From assembly GCA_041675865.1 (NCBI GenBank), contig JBAYTA010000001.1:1-64000 (forward strand): 64,000 nucleotides of DNA, read 5' to 3'. This DNA is from DUVT01 sp041675865 (GTDB lineage: Bacteria; Bacillota_I; Bacilli_A; ML615J-28; CAG-698). Below, piece after piece: positions 26,356-34,100 of the stretch. The notes under the pieces are model-generated. The model was not told where the DNA came from. It did no database searches and saw nothing but the letters and a program-made list of their open reading frames with translations. Within the stretch, counting starts at the first letter, position 1. Every line of letters begins with the position of its first letter. The translations under genes and the position numbers were made by a program.

Positions 26356-26967
26356 CTAGAATAATTTATTTACTTTTTCCCAATCAATTATATTGAAGAA
26401 GTTTTCAACATAATCTGCACGACGATTTTGGTAATTTAGGTAGTATGCATGTTCCCAAACGTCAATTAGTAATAATGGTTTTACTTCTAATTGTAATGGA
26501 ACATCTTGATTAGGTGTTGATACAATCATTAATTCATTGTTTTTATCTGCTACTAACCAAGCCCAACCAGAACCAAATCTGTCCATTGCTGCTTTCTTAA
26601 ATGTTTCTTTGAATTTTTCAAATGAACCAAATTTCGCATCAATTGCTTCAGCTAATTTACCAACAGGTTTCTTTGGAGAATTTGGTGTTAGTAAATCAAA
26701 GAATAAATTGTGATTAAATACTCCACCACCATTATTTCTAACTTTTGTTTGAATATCATTTGGTAATGTGTTTAAGTTTCTTAATAGGTCTTCTAATGTT
26801 TTATTATGTAATTCAGGGTGATTTTCCAAAGCAGCGTTTAAATTGTTAACATATGCTTGGTGATGTTTGTCATGATGAAAATGCATTGTCTCTTTATCAA
26901 TATATGGTTCAAGAGCATCATATTCATAAGGTAATTTTTCTAAAGAAAATGGATAAGTTTTATTCAT
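26356..26967 (-). CDS. sodA: Superoxide dismutase (Fe/Mn type)
   Basis: SodA turns superoxide into oxygen and hydrogen peroxide. The metal ligands appear as His in MHFHHDKHHQAYV, His in GGGVFNHNLFF, and Asp and His in LLIDVWEHAYYLNYQNRRADYV. NQD at STPNQDVPL points to the Mn-type outer-sphere Gln, so a manganese or mixed-metal enzyme is likely. The usual GGHxNHxxFW is varied here (Val for His, Phe for Trp). Length 203 is normal. AGGAGG lies six bases before the ATG. Confidence 0.95.
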   Translation of the reverse strand: MNKTYPFSLEKLPYEYDALEPYIDKETMHFHHDKHHQAYVNNLNAALENHPELHNKTLEDLLRNLNTLPNDIQTKVRNNGGGVFNHNLFFDLLTPNSPKKPVGKLAEAIDAKFGSFEKFKETFKKAAMDRFGSGWAWLVADKNNELMIVSTPNQDVPLQLEVKPLLLIDVWEHAYYLNYQNRRADYVENFFNIIDWEKVNKLF

Positions 26968-26985
26968 TTCGTTCCTCCTAATTTT

Positions 26986-27013
26986 ATTATATTCATATTT
27001 TTTTGAAATGTAA
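26986..27013 (-). promoter_or_regulatory. Probable sodA promoter
   Basis: On the minus strand TTACAT (27013-27008), 16 bases, TATAAT (26991-26986). A second TGTTATAAT lies further up, in the reverse of 27044-27058. No convincing PerR or Fur box was found. Confidence 0.45.
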
Positions 27014-27106
27014 TTAAAGTTTTTTGTTTAACTTAACTTACAATCGTATTATAACATAGTTTATTTCAGTTTGAATTAAATATGCTTTTTAAAATGAATC
27101 AATTTT

Positions 27107-27115
27107 TGGTATAAT
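27107..27115 (+). promoter_or_regulatory. Extended -10 promoter for ung
   Basis: TGGTATAAT, a TGn extension on a perfect -10 (27110-27115), 21 bases before the ung ATG; the -35 region (TTTTAA, 27087-27092) is weak. Confidence 0.6.
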
Positions 27116-27136
27116 ATTTATAAGGAGATTTTTATT

Positions 27137-27793
27137 ATGAATTGGGAGAAAATTATCAATGAGGAATTATCAAAAGAATATTTTAAAAATATTTTAAATG
27201 TTTTAAACAATGATTTGAAAAAATATAATATATTTCCTAAAAATGAGGATATTTTTAGAGCGTTTAAACTTACAAAGTTGGATAATGTAAAGTGTGTAAT
27301 TTTAGGACAAGACCCATATCATGGTTTAAATCAAGCTGATGGACTTGCTTTTTCGGTTAGAAAAGGAACTCCACTACCTCCATCATTAAAGAATATATTT
27401 AAAGAATTGAACTCAGACTTAGGATATGAAATACCTAATAATGGTGATTTAACAAAATGGGCTAAGCAAGGTGTTTTGTTATTAAATACTATTTTAACTG
27501 TTCGTGAAGGTAATCCCAATTCGCACCAAAATATAGGTTGGGAAATTTTTACAGATTATATTATTTCTATCTTAAATCATACTTCTAGACCGATTTGTTT
27601 TATATTATGGGGTAATAATGCGAAAACTAAGCAAAAGTTTATTACTAATAAAAATCATTTAGTTTTAACTGGAGCACATCCTAGTCCACTTTCTAGTTAT
27701 AGAGGGTTTTTTGGTGGTAAGTATTTTTCAAAAGTTAATGAATTTTTAAAAGATACTAACCAATCTATTGTAGATTGGAATTTAGTTGATTAA
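27137..27793 (+). CDS. ung: Uracil-DNA glycosylase
   Basis: Family 1 UDG that removes uracil from DNA. The water-activating motif GQDPYHGLNQADGLAFSV (Asp and His) is near residue 58, and the DNA-intercalating motif HPSPLSSYRGFFGGKYFSKVN is near 178. Length 218 is normal. AAGGAG stands before the ATG. It is followed by the TPP riboswitch, so it ends its own short transcript. Confidence 0.97.
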   Translation: MNWEKIINEELSKEYFKNILNVLNNDLKKYNIFPKNEDIFRAFKLTKLDNVKCVILGQDPYHGLNQADGLAFSVRKGTPLPPSLKNIFKELNSDLGYEIPNNGDLTKWAKQGVLLLNTILTVREGNPNSHQNIGWEIFTDYIISILNHTSRPICFILWGNNAKTKQKFITNKNHLVLTGAHPSPLSSYRGFFGGKYFSKVNEFLKDTNQSIVDWNLVD

Positions 27794-27821
27794 TTCATTT
27801 GTATTAATGATTAAAAAATAG

Positions 27822-27827
27822 TATAAT
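27822..27827 (+). promoter_or_regulatory. -10 element for the thiT riboswitch transcript
   Basis: TATAAT at 27822-27827 with TTGTAT (27799-27804) 17 bases upstream, only a partial -35 match. The transcript would start about 8-10 bases before the TPP aptamer. Confidence 0.45.
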
Positions 27828-27842
27828 TATATATATAATCTA

Positions 27843-27960
27843 ATGGGGAGCTACGGCTGAGAGGTTATAATAAATTTATTATAACGACCCAAAACCTGAT
27901 CTAGGTAATGCTAGCGTAGGAAAAACTTTTTTCTTTAGCATTCCTAAAGAATTTTTTTCT
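27843..27960 (+). promoter_or_regulatory. TPP (THI-box) riboswitch with terminator
   Basis: The conserved TPP-riboswitch blocks GGGGAGC, GGCTGAGAGG, GACCC and the final ACCTGATCTAGGTAATGCTAGCGTAGG segment (27894-27920) are all present. A hairpin TTCTTTAG/CTAAAGAA (27931-27951) followed by seven T's is the expression platform, so binding of TPP should stop transcription before thiT. Confidence 0.97.
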
Positions 27961-27973
27961 TAGGAGGTATAAA

Positions 27974-28585
27974 ATGAAAAATAAAGGTACTAGATTTATT
28001 GCTGAAATGGGTATATTTATTGCCCTTGGCTTAGTTTTTGATATTGTTGCAAAACCAATAGGTGATGCTATTTGGCCAAATGGTGGGTCTATTTCGATTG
28101 CTATGGTGCCAATCTTCATAATGAGTTTTCGTTATGGTTTAAAAGGTGGTTTGTTTTCTGGAATAGCAATTGGAAGTATCCAAATGCTTTGGTCTGGCAA
28201 TGGAATAGTTGGTTGGGCACAAGCATTATTAGATTATACTGTTGCATATGGTCTTGTTGGTCTTGCAGGTGTATTATCAAAAACAGTTTATAAAAATAAA
28301 GATAATATTAGAAGTGTTATATATGCACTTATCGCTATATTAATTTGTGGATTATTAAGAACATTTGCTCATATACTTTCAGGTGTACTATTTTGGAGTC
28401 AAGATTTATTTGATGAAGGTATTGCATTAACATTAATTTGGATTGGCTCTGCTACATATAATTTAGCTTATATGGCTCCATCAATTATTTTATCAATGAT
28501 TGTTATGACTGTTTTAATTACAAAGTATTATCACTTAGTAGAATATGTTGATTTAAATCCAAAAAATAAAATGAGTTCCCAGTAA
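27974..28585 (+). CDS. thiT: Thiamine transporter ThiT (ECF S component)
   Basis: ThiT is the thiamine-binding membrane subunit of energy-coupling-factor transporters, which share the EcfAA'T module encoded elsewhere. The 203-residue protein has about six spans, with the thiamine-site region AIWPNGGSISIAMVPIFIMSFRYG near 35-55 and GNGIVGWAQALLDYTVAYG near 75-93 typical of the family. AGGAGG lies before the ATG. Control by the TPP riboswitch directly upstream confirms the substrate. Confidence 0.94.
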   Translation: MKNKGTRFIAEMGIFIALGLVFDIVAKPIGDAIWPNGGSISIAMVPIFIMSFRYGLKGGLFSGIAIGSIQMLWSGNGIVGWAQALLDYTVAYGLVGLAGVLSKTVYKNKDNIRSVIYALIAILICGLLRTFAHILSGVLFWSQDLFDEGIALTLIWIGSATYNLAYMAPSIILSMIVMTVLITKYYHLVEYVDLNPKNKMSSQ

Positions 28586-28596
28586 AGGGAACTCAT
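28571..28596. terminator. Bidirectional terminator between thiT and the ABC permease
   Basis: ATGAGTTCCC (28571-28580) pairs with GGGAACTCAT (28587-28596). The T-rich tail is on the minus strand, so it mainly serves the permease gene; thiT ends within it. Confidence 0.75.
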
Positions 28597-28598
28597 AT

Positions 28599-30173
28599 TT
28601 AATTTAGATTTCTATTTTTATAGATAAATAAACTACTAACTATTAATATCATTGAACATATTATCATAATTGTTGAAGTTAAGATATTAGTTTCAAGTGG
28701 ATCAATATGATAAAAGGACGAAAAATACATTATTGCTTTTGGAAGTTTTAAAACATTTTCTAGGTATAATGCAACAAAACTAAAAGCTATATAAACCCAA
28801 ATTATCTTAGAGTACTTAATACCTATACTATAAAGTATACAAGCAAGACTAAAAATTAGCCAAATAGCTGGTATAAAAGATAAACCAGTTTGAATTAATT
28901 TAGAAAAGCTCATAACTTCTAAAATAAACTCTCTTCCTGTAATCCACATACCTAGTACAATAATTAATTGAATAATAATTGAAAATAAAAATGCAAATAT
29001 TATATGCTTTAGGAAATACTTAATTCTCGAATATAGTCTTGAGTATATATTATCTAAAAATGAGTTTGCTTCTTCCTTAGTTAGTTTTAAAATAATAAAT
29101 AAGGCAGGAATTAAACTAAATAATGTTATAATTTTTAAAATATAGATTATTATAACTTCAGAATAATTTGCTGTATTTGATCCTAAGAATTGTTTCACAA
29201 TTTCAATTTCATAAAATGCTTCAAACTCTTTAAAGATTGCTCCAAAGGCAGCTGTTAGGATAAATAAACTAACAGTCCATACTAAAATTTGGATTTTTTC
29301 TAAACGGAATATTAATCCAAAACTATTTTTAGAAAACTTAGATGCTTTAGTTCTACCTTTACTTGAATTATAAATACCTGAGCCAAAATCAATGTTTTTA
29401 TAGAGGTAGAGGCTTAAAGCGAACAGTATTATAATAAGAAGTAAGATTATTGTGATATATATTAAGTTATTTTTATAAAAAACCTGGACATTAAGTAATA
29501 ATCCTAGTGGAGATATTAATGATATGAAGTTATCTCCTACATCACCAATTGCTCTTATTAAATATGATACAAGTAGAATTAAGTATGAAAAATTATAAGC
29601 TGCACTTGCTGTATTAAATAATTTTGTTGCTACAAATCCTACAAGAGCAAAGAAAAGTCCACCTAAAGCAAGGATTAATCCATAGATGATTGCACCAAGA
29701 GTTGTTGAACTAGGAATATTAATAATTATCAGTCCTATAGATACACTTAAAAAAATAATTAAATTTATTCCAATAATTACAACAAGAGAAGAGGTAAGAT
29801 AAGTAAATCTATTTACTGGTTTAGATGTTATTATTTCTATTAAACCAGCTTCTTCTGAAACTTTAGTAAATTTAATAGAAAAATAGATATTCATTACTGC
29901 TACTGCTATTAAAGTAAATAGTAATAATTCTTGAGAAAAAATTACTGTATGATTGAAAGCATCTATTGGATAAGCACTTCCAAGCAAGCCCTTCATAGCT
30001 GGATTTATCATTATATTTGCATAGTTTAAAATTGCTTCTTCAGTCTCATATAAACTTGGATACAAATCTGCACTAACAAGAGTAATTCCTACAATGCTTA
30101 TAAGCCAAATTAATATTTTCTTGAAATCGTTTTTTATTATAAGTTTATATAATAATAAATTAATTTTCTTCAT
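28599..30173 (-). CDS. ABC-2 type exporter permease (two fused halves)
   Basis: The protein of about 524 residues has roughly twelve spans in two similar six-span halves joined near residue 270 by a basic linker (SKGRTKASKFSKNS). This layout resembles the long ABC permeases used for polyketide and peptide antibiotic efflux in Bacillota. The ATG at 30173, just past the ATPase stop and nine bases after an AAGG, is preferred over one seven codons upstream (30194). It pairs with the ATPase at 30175-31059 and ends at a terminator. Substrate unknown; its leader carries one of the repeat elements. Confidence 0.8.
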   Translation of the reverse strand: MKKINLLLYKLIIKNDFKKILIWLISIVGITLVSADLYPSLYETEEAILNYANIMINPAMKGLLGSAYPIDAFNHTVIFSQELLLFTLIAVAVMNIYFSIKFTKVSEEAGLIEIITSKPVNRFTYLTSSLVVIIGINLIIFLSVSIGLIIINIPSSTTLGAIIYGLILALGGLFFALVGFVATKLFNTASAAYNFSYLILLVSYLIRAIGDVGDNFISLISPLGLLLNVQVFYKNNLIYITIILLLIIILFALSLYLYKNIDFGSGIYNSSKGRTKASKFSKNSFGLIFRLEKIQILVWTVSLFILTAAFGAIFKEFEAFYEIEIVKQFLGSNTANYSEVIIIYILKIITLFSLIPALFIILKLTKEEANSFLDNIYSRLYSRIKYFLKHIIFAFLFSIIIQLIIVLGMWITGREFILEVMSFSKLIQTGLSFIPAIWLIFSLACILYSIGIKYSKIIWVYIAFSFVALYLENVLKLPKAIMYFSSFYHIDPLETNILTSTIMIICSMILIVSSLFIYKNRNLN

Positions 30174-30174
30174 A

Positions 30175-31059
30175 TTAATTAGCCTTGTTTTCATAATAAC
30201 TTAGGAATAGATCTTCTAATGTAGGCGGATTTGCTTGAAAATTTTCTAATTTGTATTTTCCTAGTTCCAGTAAAACTTGATTTACTAAATAATTTTCTAC
30301 TAAAAATATTAATTGATCATCATTTCTTTGTACATTATGAATTCCTTTAATATTATCTAATGCAATATTATCTTTAGTCTTAATAGTAAATTTAGATCTT
30401 GTTAAATGACGCATATCACTAAGACTGCCGCTATCTACGATTTTTCCATCTTTTATAATTGCAATTTTATCACAGACTTTTTCTACTTCAGATAAGATAT
30501 GGCTAGATAAAAATATTGTTTTACCTTTTTTCTTTAAATCTAAGATTATTTCTTGGAAGACATTTTCCATTAATGGATCTAATCCAGATGTGGGTTCATC
30601 AAAAATATATAAGTCAACATTAGCTGCTAAAGCTGCAATCAAAGTAACTTTTTGCTTATTACCTTTAGAGTATGTTCTACATTTTTTAGAAGTATCTAAA
30701 TCAAATTTTTTAATTAATTCATCTCTTAAAGTATAATCACTTACTTTACTCATTTTAAGTAAGATATCAATAACTTCCCCACCTGTTAGATTACCCCAAA
30801 GATTAGCCTCAGCTCCAACATAGGCTAAATTTTCGTGGATTAAAATAGTATCATTAAAAGCATCTAAACCAAATACTTCAACACTACCACTAGTTGCTTT
30901 TAATAAACCTAAGATTATTCTAATTGTTGTTGATTTTCCAGCACCATTAGGGCCAATAAATCCAAAGATCTCACCTTGATTAACACTTAGATTAATATTA
31001 TTAAGGGCTCTAAATTTTCCAAAATCTTTGGTTAGATTTGTAAGTTTAATTACTTCCAT
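30175..31059 (-). CDS. ABC transporter ATP-binding protein (exporter type)
   Basis: The 294-residue ATPase has Walker A (GPNGAGKST), the Q-loop region, a signature YSKGNKQKVTL that departs from LSGGQ as in many DrrA-like exporters, Walker B LYIFDEPTSGLDPL and the H-loop ILSSHILSEV. A C-terminal domain of about 80 residues resembles the DrrA-type tail. GGAGGAG precedes the ATG at 31059 and overlaps the end of repeat element A. It forms one operon with the permease. Confidence 0.88.
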   Translation of the reverse strand: MEVIKLTNLTKDFGKFRALNNINLSVNQGEIFGFIGPNGAGKSTTIRIILGLLKATSGSVEVFGLDAFNDTILIHENLAYVGAEANLWGNLTGGEVIDILLKMSKVSDYTLRDELIKKFDLDTSKKCRTYSKGNKQKVTLIAALAANVDLYIFDEPTSGLDPLMENVFQEIILDLKKKGKTIFLSSHILSEVEKVCDKIAIIKDGKIVDSGSLSDMRHLTRSKFTIKTKDNIALDNIKGIHNVQRNDDQLIFLVENYLVNQVLLELGKYKLENFQANPPTLEDLFLSYYENKAN

Positions 31060-31063
31060 AACT

Positions 31064-31124
31064 CCTCCAGTAAAATTTTATTAGTATAGATCCATAATTA
31101 AAAAGATAAATGTCTCCTATGAAG
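31064..31124 (-). repeat. Copy A of the 61-nt intergenic element (leader of the ABC exporter operon)
   Basis: Reads on the minus strand with GACATTTATCTTT (31114-31102), seven variable bases, TGGATCTATACT, and ends in CTGGAGG, which is the ribosome site of the ATPase gene. It aligns without gaps to copies at 43071, 44816, 45058 and 52443. In this copy CTTCA (31124-31120) can pair with TGGAG over the ribosome site. A TTTATC-N16-TATACT promoter-like pair is embedded in it. Confidence 0.6.
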
Positions 31125-31128
31125 CAAA

Positions 31129-31704
31129 TTATTGATTAAAGTAATAAGTATCAATAGCTTTTAAATAATCCAAAGGTGGAGTATATCCTTGTTTAATTAA
31201 TACACCAACTTCACTCGCTTTTTCAATTGTAATACTTTTTCTTCCGCCATTAATTCCTTCTTTGTATAAATTATAAAAGACTGCAATGTCTATTAAATAT
31301 ACTTGGTTAACACATTTATAATATATTAATACAAAAGCAATTCCTCCATTATCGTGAACTAATTTTAAATGTTCTATTTGATGAGGGAATATATGTTTAA
31401 AAGCAAAACTTTTATTATTAGTTTCTTTTGCTTCGTAATCTATATATTTGCCTTTATAAATACCATTATAGTCTGTAGTAGAAGGGGTTCTATAATATGC
31501 TTCCACAATCCGTGCCTTACTTCTAGCGGGGTAGTCTACTTTTACTACTTGAATAGGTGTAGGCTTTTTATATATAATTGCTTTATTATTAATTCTATAA
31601 TATTCATTTGTAATATTAAGTCCATTTTCAAACATCATACCATGAGATTTTAAATCTACTTTTTTAATTGTTCGTTGATTAGGAAATGGATAGTTTACTT
31701 TCAT
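31129..31704 (-). CDS. recU: Holliday junction resolvase RecU
   Basis: RecU cuts Holliday junctions in Bacillota. Seen motifs are SHGMMFENGLNITNEYY, KKPTPIQVVKVDYP, STTDYNGIYKGKYIDYEAKET (catalytic Asp and Glu-x-Lys) and HQIEHLKLV. Length 191 is normal. An ATG with AGGTGAG upstream follows an extended -10 promoter. In Bacillus recU neighbours ponA, which is not in the window. Confidence 0.93.
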   Translation of the reverse strand: MKVNYPFPNQRTIKKVDLKSHGMMFENGLNITNEYYRINNKAIIYKKPTPIQVVKVDYPARSKARIVEAYYRTPSTTDYNGIYKGKYIDYEAKETNNKSFAFKHIFPHQIEHLKLVHDNGGIAFVLIYYKCVNQVYLIDIAVFYNLYKEGINGGRKSITIEKASEVGVLIKQGYTPPLDYLKAIDTYYFNQ

Positions 31705-31721
31705 TTATCTCACCTAATATA

Positions 31722-31730
31722 ATTATAACA
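31722..31730 (-). promoter_or_regulatory. Extended -10 promoter for recU
   Basis: On the minus strand TGTTATAAT, the same extended -10 found at dinB and the Ntdp gene. The -35 position is a poor match. Confidence 0.55.
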
Positions 31731-31803
31731 CTTTTAAATATTTTATTGAAGATATAAAGTAACTTAAATTATGCTATTTACATAATCTATATTGAGGTGG
31801 AAT

Positions 31804-32091
31804 ATGGTATTAATTATAAATAAGGATAGTACAAATATTAATTACAACGATGAAAACATAATTGTGTTAAGAAGTGTATGTGATTTAAAAACATATGAAT
31901 GTACCTCTTATACAATTGTTTTAATTGATATTGAGATTGATGATGAGGGGATTGTAGAAAAGTATAATTTTCCTTTTGAAGAGTTAATTATTACTTTAGA
32001 TGTTGTTGCAGTTATCACAAATAAGAAATCAAATACTTTACAAGAAATATGTAATTATCACAAAATTCCTCTTTTGGTAAACAAATATTGA
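31804..32091 (+). CDS. Small orphan protein, weak resemblance to a PEP-utiliser swivelling domain
   Basis: A 95-residue protein with alternating strands and helices. The C-terminal third, TLDVVAVITNKKSN followed by YHKIPLLVNKY, has the feel of the mobile domain of PEP-utilising enzymes (VxxVxxxGGxxSHxAIxARxxxIPxVVG) but lacks the catalytic His. GAGGTGG lies before the ATG at 31804; a TTG at 31792 sits on that ribosome site. A strong hairpin follows the stop. It stands alone between recU and the phosphodiesterase. Function unknown. Confidence 0.6.
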   Translation: MVLIINKDSTNINYNDENIIVLRSVCDLKTYECTSYTIVLIDIEIDDEGIVEKYNFPFEELIITLDVVAVITNKKSNTLQEICNYHKIPLLVNKY

Positions 32092-32095
32092 AAAT

Positions 32096-32128
32096 AAACA
32101 TACTCAAATCTGAATTTGAGTATGTTTT
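32096..32128 (+). terminator. Hairpin terminator after the small orphan gene
   Basis: AAACATACTCAAAT (32096-32109) pairs perfectly with ATTTGAGTATGTTT (32114-32127), loop of four, T's within and after the stem. Confidence 0.8.
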
Positions 32129-32194
32129 GCATTATTTAGATGATTATTATATTATTTTCTAATTATGCAAATAATAATGTAAATAGGTGAAATT

Positions 32195-34024
32195 ATGATT
32201 GATCTTTTAAAAAGTATTCTAAAAAATATAAAATATAATTTTAAATCTCTAATATACTTTGAAGTGCTTTATAGAATTATTGGAGTATTTGTAATATTTC
32301 CGCTAACTAGACTTTTATTTAATCTATCAATAAAGTTATCAAAATATAATTATATTAGCAATGAATTAGTGATTGAATATTTATTACTTCCAACAACCAT
32401 TATAATTTTTATTTGTTTACTTGTAATATTAGGTATTTATATAGGATGGGAATTAATATTTTTAAGTTTACTGTTTAATCTGAATTATCACAAAATAAAA
32501 GTAAACTTTTTGGATTTCTTAAAATATGGATTAAAAAAAACATTGTTTGTATTTAAAAGATATCACATTTTTATAATTATTCCGGCTATCTTCTTTTTTG
32601 TGTTTGTAGAGTATATACAAATTGCAGGTTTAATATCTACTTTATCCATTCCTGATTTTATATTAAATGAAATTAATAACATACCTACATTGAAATATAG
32701 TTTTATATTTTTAATACTTTTTCTTTTTATATTGTTTATCCATATAGTTAACAAAATAAATATTTATACATTAGATTCATCAATAAAGATAAATATATGG
32801 CTAGAAAATTATAAAATTATAAAAAATAATCGTCTTAGGATGATCTGTGAATTTATAACTTTGAATATTATTTTAAATACTTTATTTTATCTTACTTATT
32901 TATTAACCCTTGCTATTACCTCTCTAATAGTTCTAATTACATTTGGTCAACATTTTGTTTTAGGAGTTGTTTTCACTGTATTTTATGCCTTATATATTGG
33001 TATAAGTTTTATAGCATCAATAATCCTTATTCCAATCAATTTTTCGTTAGTCACTTCTTGGTATTATAGATCTAAACAAAAACAAGGAATTAAGTTAAAT
33101 AAACCTAATGTATTAATTTCTAAAAATAATCAAAATCTTAAATTAACTAAACGTTTAATCATTCTTACTTTTATTGTTGTTTTTGCAATAAATATTAGCA
33201 ATGTCCTTGGTTTAATAAAAGAATCGAAGATTCCTGTAGAATTATTTAATTATCCATCTATTATTGCACACCGTGGCGCATCTAAATCTGCACCAGAAAA
33301 TACCTTAGCAGCAATTGATAAGGCAATTATTCAAGGTACAGATATTATTGAAATTGACATTAGATTTACTAAAGATGGTATTCCAATTTTACTTCATGAT
33401 AGTAAATTAGGAAGGACAACAAATGATAAGGAAAATAAAAATATTGAAGATGTTGATTTGGAATATATTAAATTACTTGATGCTGGAAGTTGGTTTTCGG
33501 TTGAATATAAAGATGAAAAAATACCAACACTTGAAGAAACTTTAGTTTTTATAAATAGGCGTGCTGATGTAATAATTGATTTAAAAGTTAATAATCATTT
33601 ATTTACTAAGTCTGTAGTTGAGTTAATAGAAAAGTATAATTTAGCTAATGATGTAAAAATAATGACTTCTAGTACTACTGATCTTTTTTTGATTAAAAAA
33701 TTAAATCATAATATTGAAACAATTCTTGTAGTTACAACATTCTTCGGAAATATAGAATCCTTAAGTGATTATGAATATATTGATTGTGTAGCATTTGAAA
33801 GACAAATTATTTCAAACAATCCATACTATATCGATGTTATAAAAGCAATGAATAAGAAAGTATATATTTGGACAGTAAATGATAAAAAGAGATTAGAGAT
33901 GATAAATTATCTTGATATTGATGGAATTATAACTGATAATCCGCTTATTACAAGGGAAGTTGTTTATTCAAAAAATAAGAATATTTCTTTAGTTAAAGTA
34001 TTAAGAAATCTATTTTCTCGTTGA
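32195..34024 (+). CDS. Membrane-anchored glycerophosphodiester phosphodiesterase
   Basis: Residues 1-345 hold about eight spans matching the membrane domain seen at the front of some Bacillota GDPD proteins; residues 345-609 are the catalytic domain with IIAHRGASKSAPENTLAAID, DIIEIDIRFTKDG, LLHDSKLGRTT and, late, IDGIITDNP. GDPD enzymes split glycerophosphodiesters from lipid head groups or teichoic acid chains to glycerol phosphate. The HRG His, the Glu-x-Asp and the second His are all kept. AGGTG precedes the ATG; no clear promoter found in 32130-32190. Confidence 0.9.
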   Translation: MIDLLKSILKNIKYNFKSLIYFEVLYRIIGVFVIFPLTRLLFNLSIKLSKYNYISNELVIEYLLLPTTIIIFICLLVILGIYIGWELIFLSLLFNLNYHKIKVNFLDFLKYGLKKTLFVFKRYHIFIIIPAIFFFVFVEYIQIAGLISTLSIPDFILNEINNIPTLKYSFIFLILFLFILFIHIVNKINIYTLDSSIKINIWLENYKIIKNNRLRMICEFITLNIILNTLFYLTYLLTLAITSLIVLITFGQHFVLGVVFTVFYALYIGISFIASIILIPINFSLVTSWYYRSKQKQGIKLNKPNVLISKNNQNLKLTKRLIILTFIVVFAINISNVLGLIKESKIPVELFNYPSIIAHRGASKSAPENTLAAIDKAIIQGTDIIEIDIRFTKDGIPILLHDSKLGRTTNDKENKNIEDVDLEYIKLLDAGSWFSVEYKDEKIPTLEETLVFINRRADVIIDLKVNNHLFTKSVVELIEKYNLANDVKIMTSSTTDLFLIKKLNHNIETILVVTTFFGNIESLSDYEYIDCVAFERQIISNNPYYIDVIKAMNKKVYIWTVNDKKRLEMINYLDIDGIITDNPLITREVVYSKNKNISLVKVLRNLFSR

Positions 34025-34048
34025 TGTTTTACGTTAGTTTAATAAATA

Positions 34049-34077
34049 TTGCATTTTTTGTAGAAATATTGTAAAAT
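34049..34077 (+). promoter_or_regulatory. SigA-type promoter for lepA
   Basis: TTGCAT (34049-34054), 17 bases, TAAAAT (34072-34077), 23 bases before the lepA ATG. Confidence 0.65.
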
Positions 34078-34100
34078 AAGATATAAAGGAATATAAAAAT

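Noticed and set aside
27110..27124. PerR-like box over the ung promoter and possible Fur/PerR site near sodA
   Set aside because: The match to TTATAATNATTATAA is carried by the -10 element and AT-richness; arms are not symmetric.
31083..31124. Consistent covarying stem around the element core as proof of a structured RNA
   Set aside because: Copies A, B and D can each form a short stem, but the pairing columns differ between copies, so there is no true covariation. The RNA idea is kept only as one of several options.
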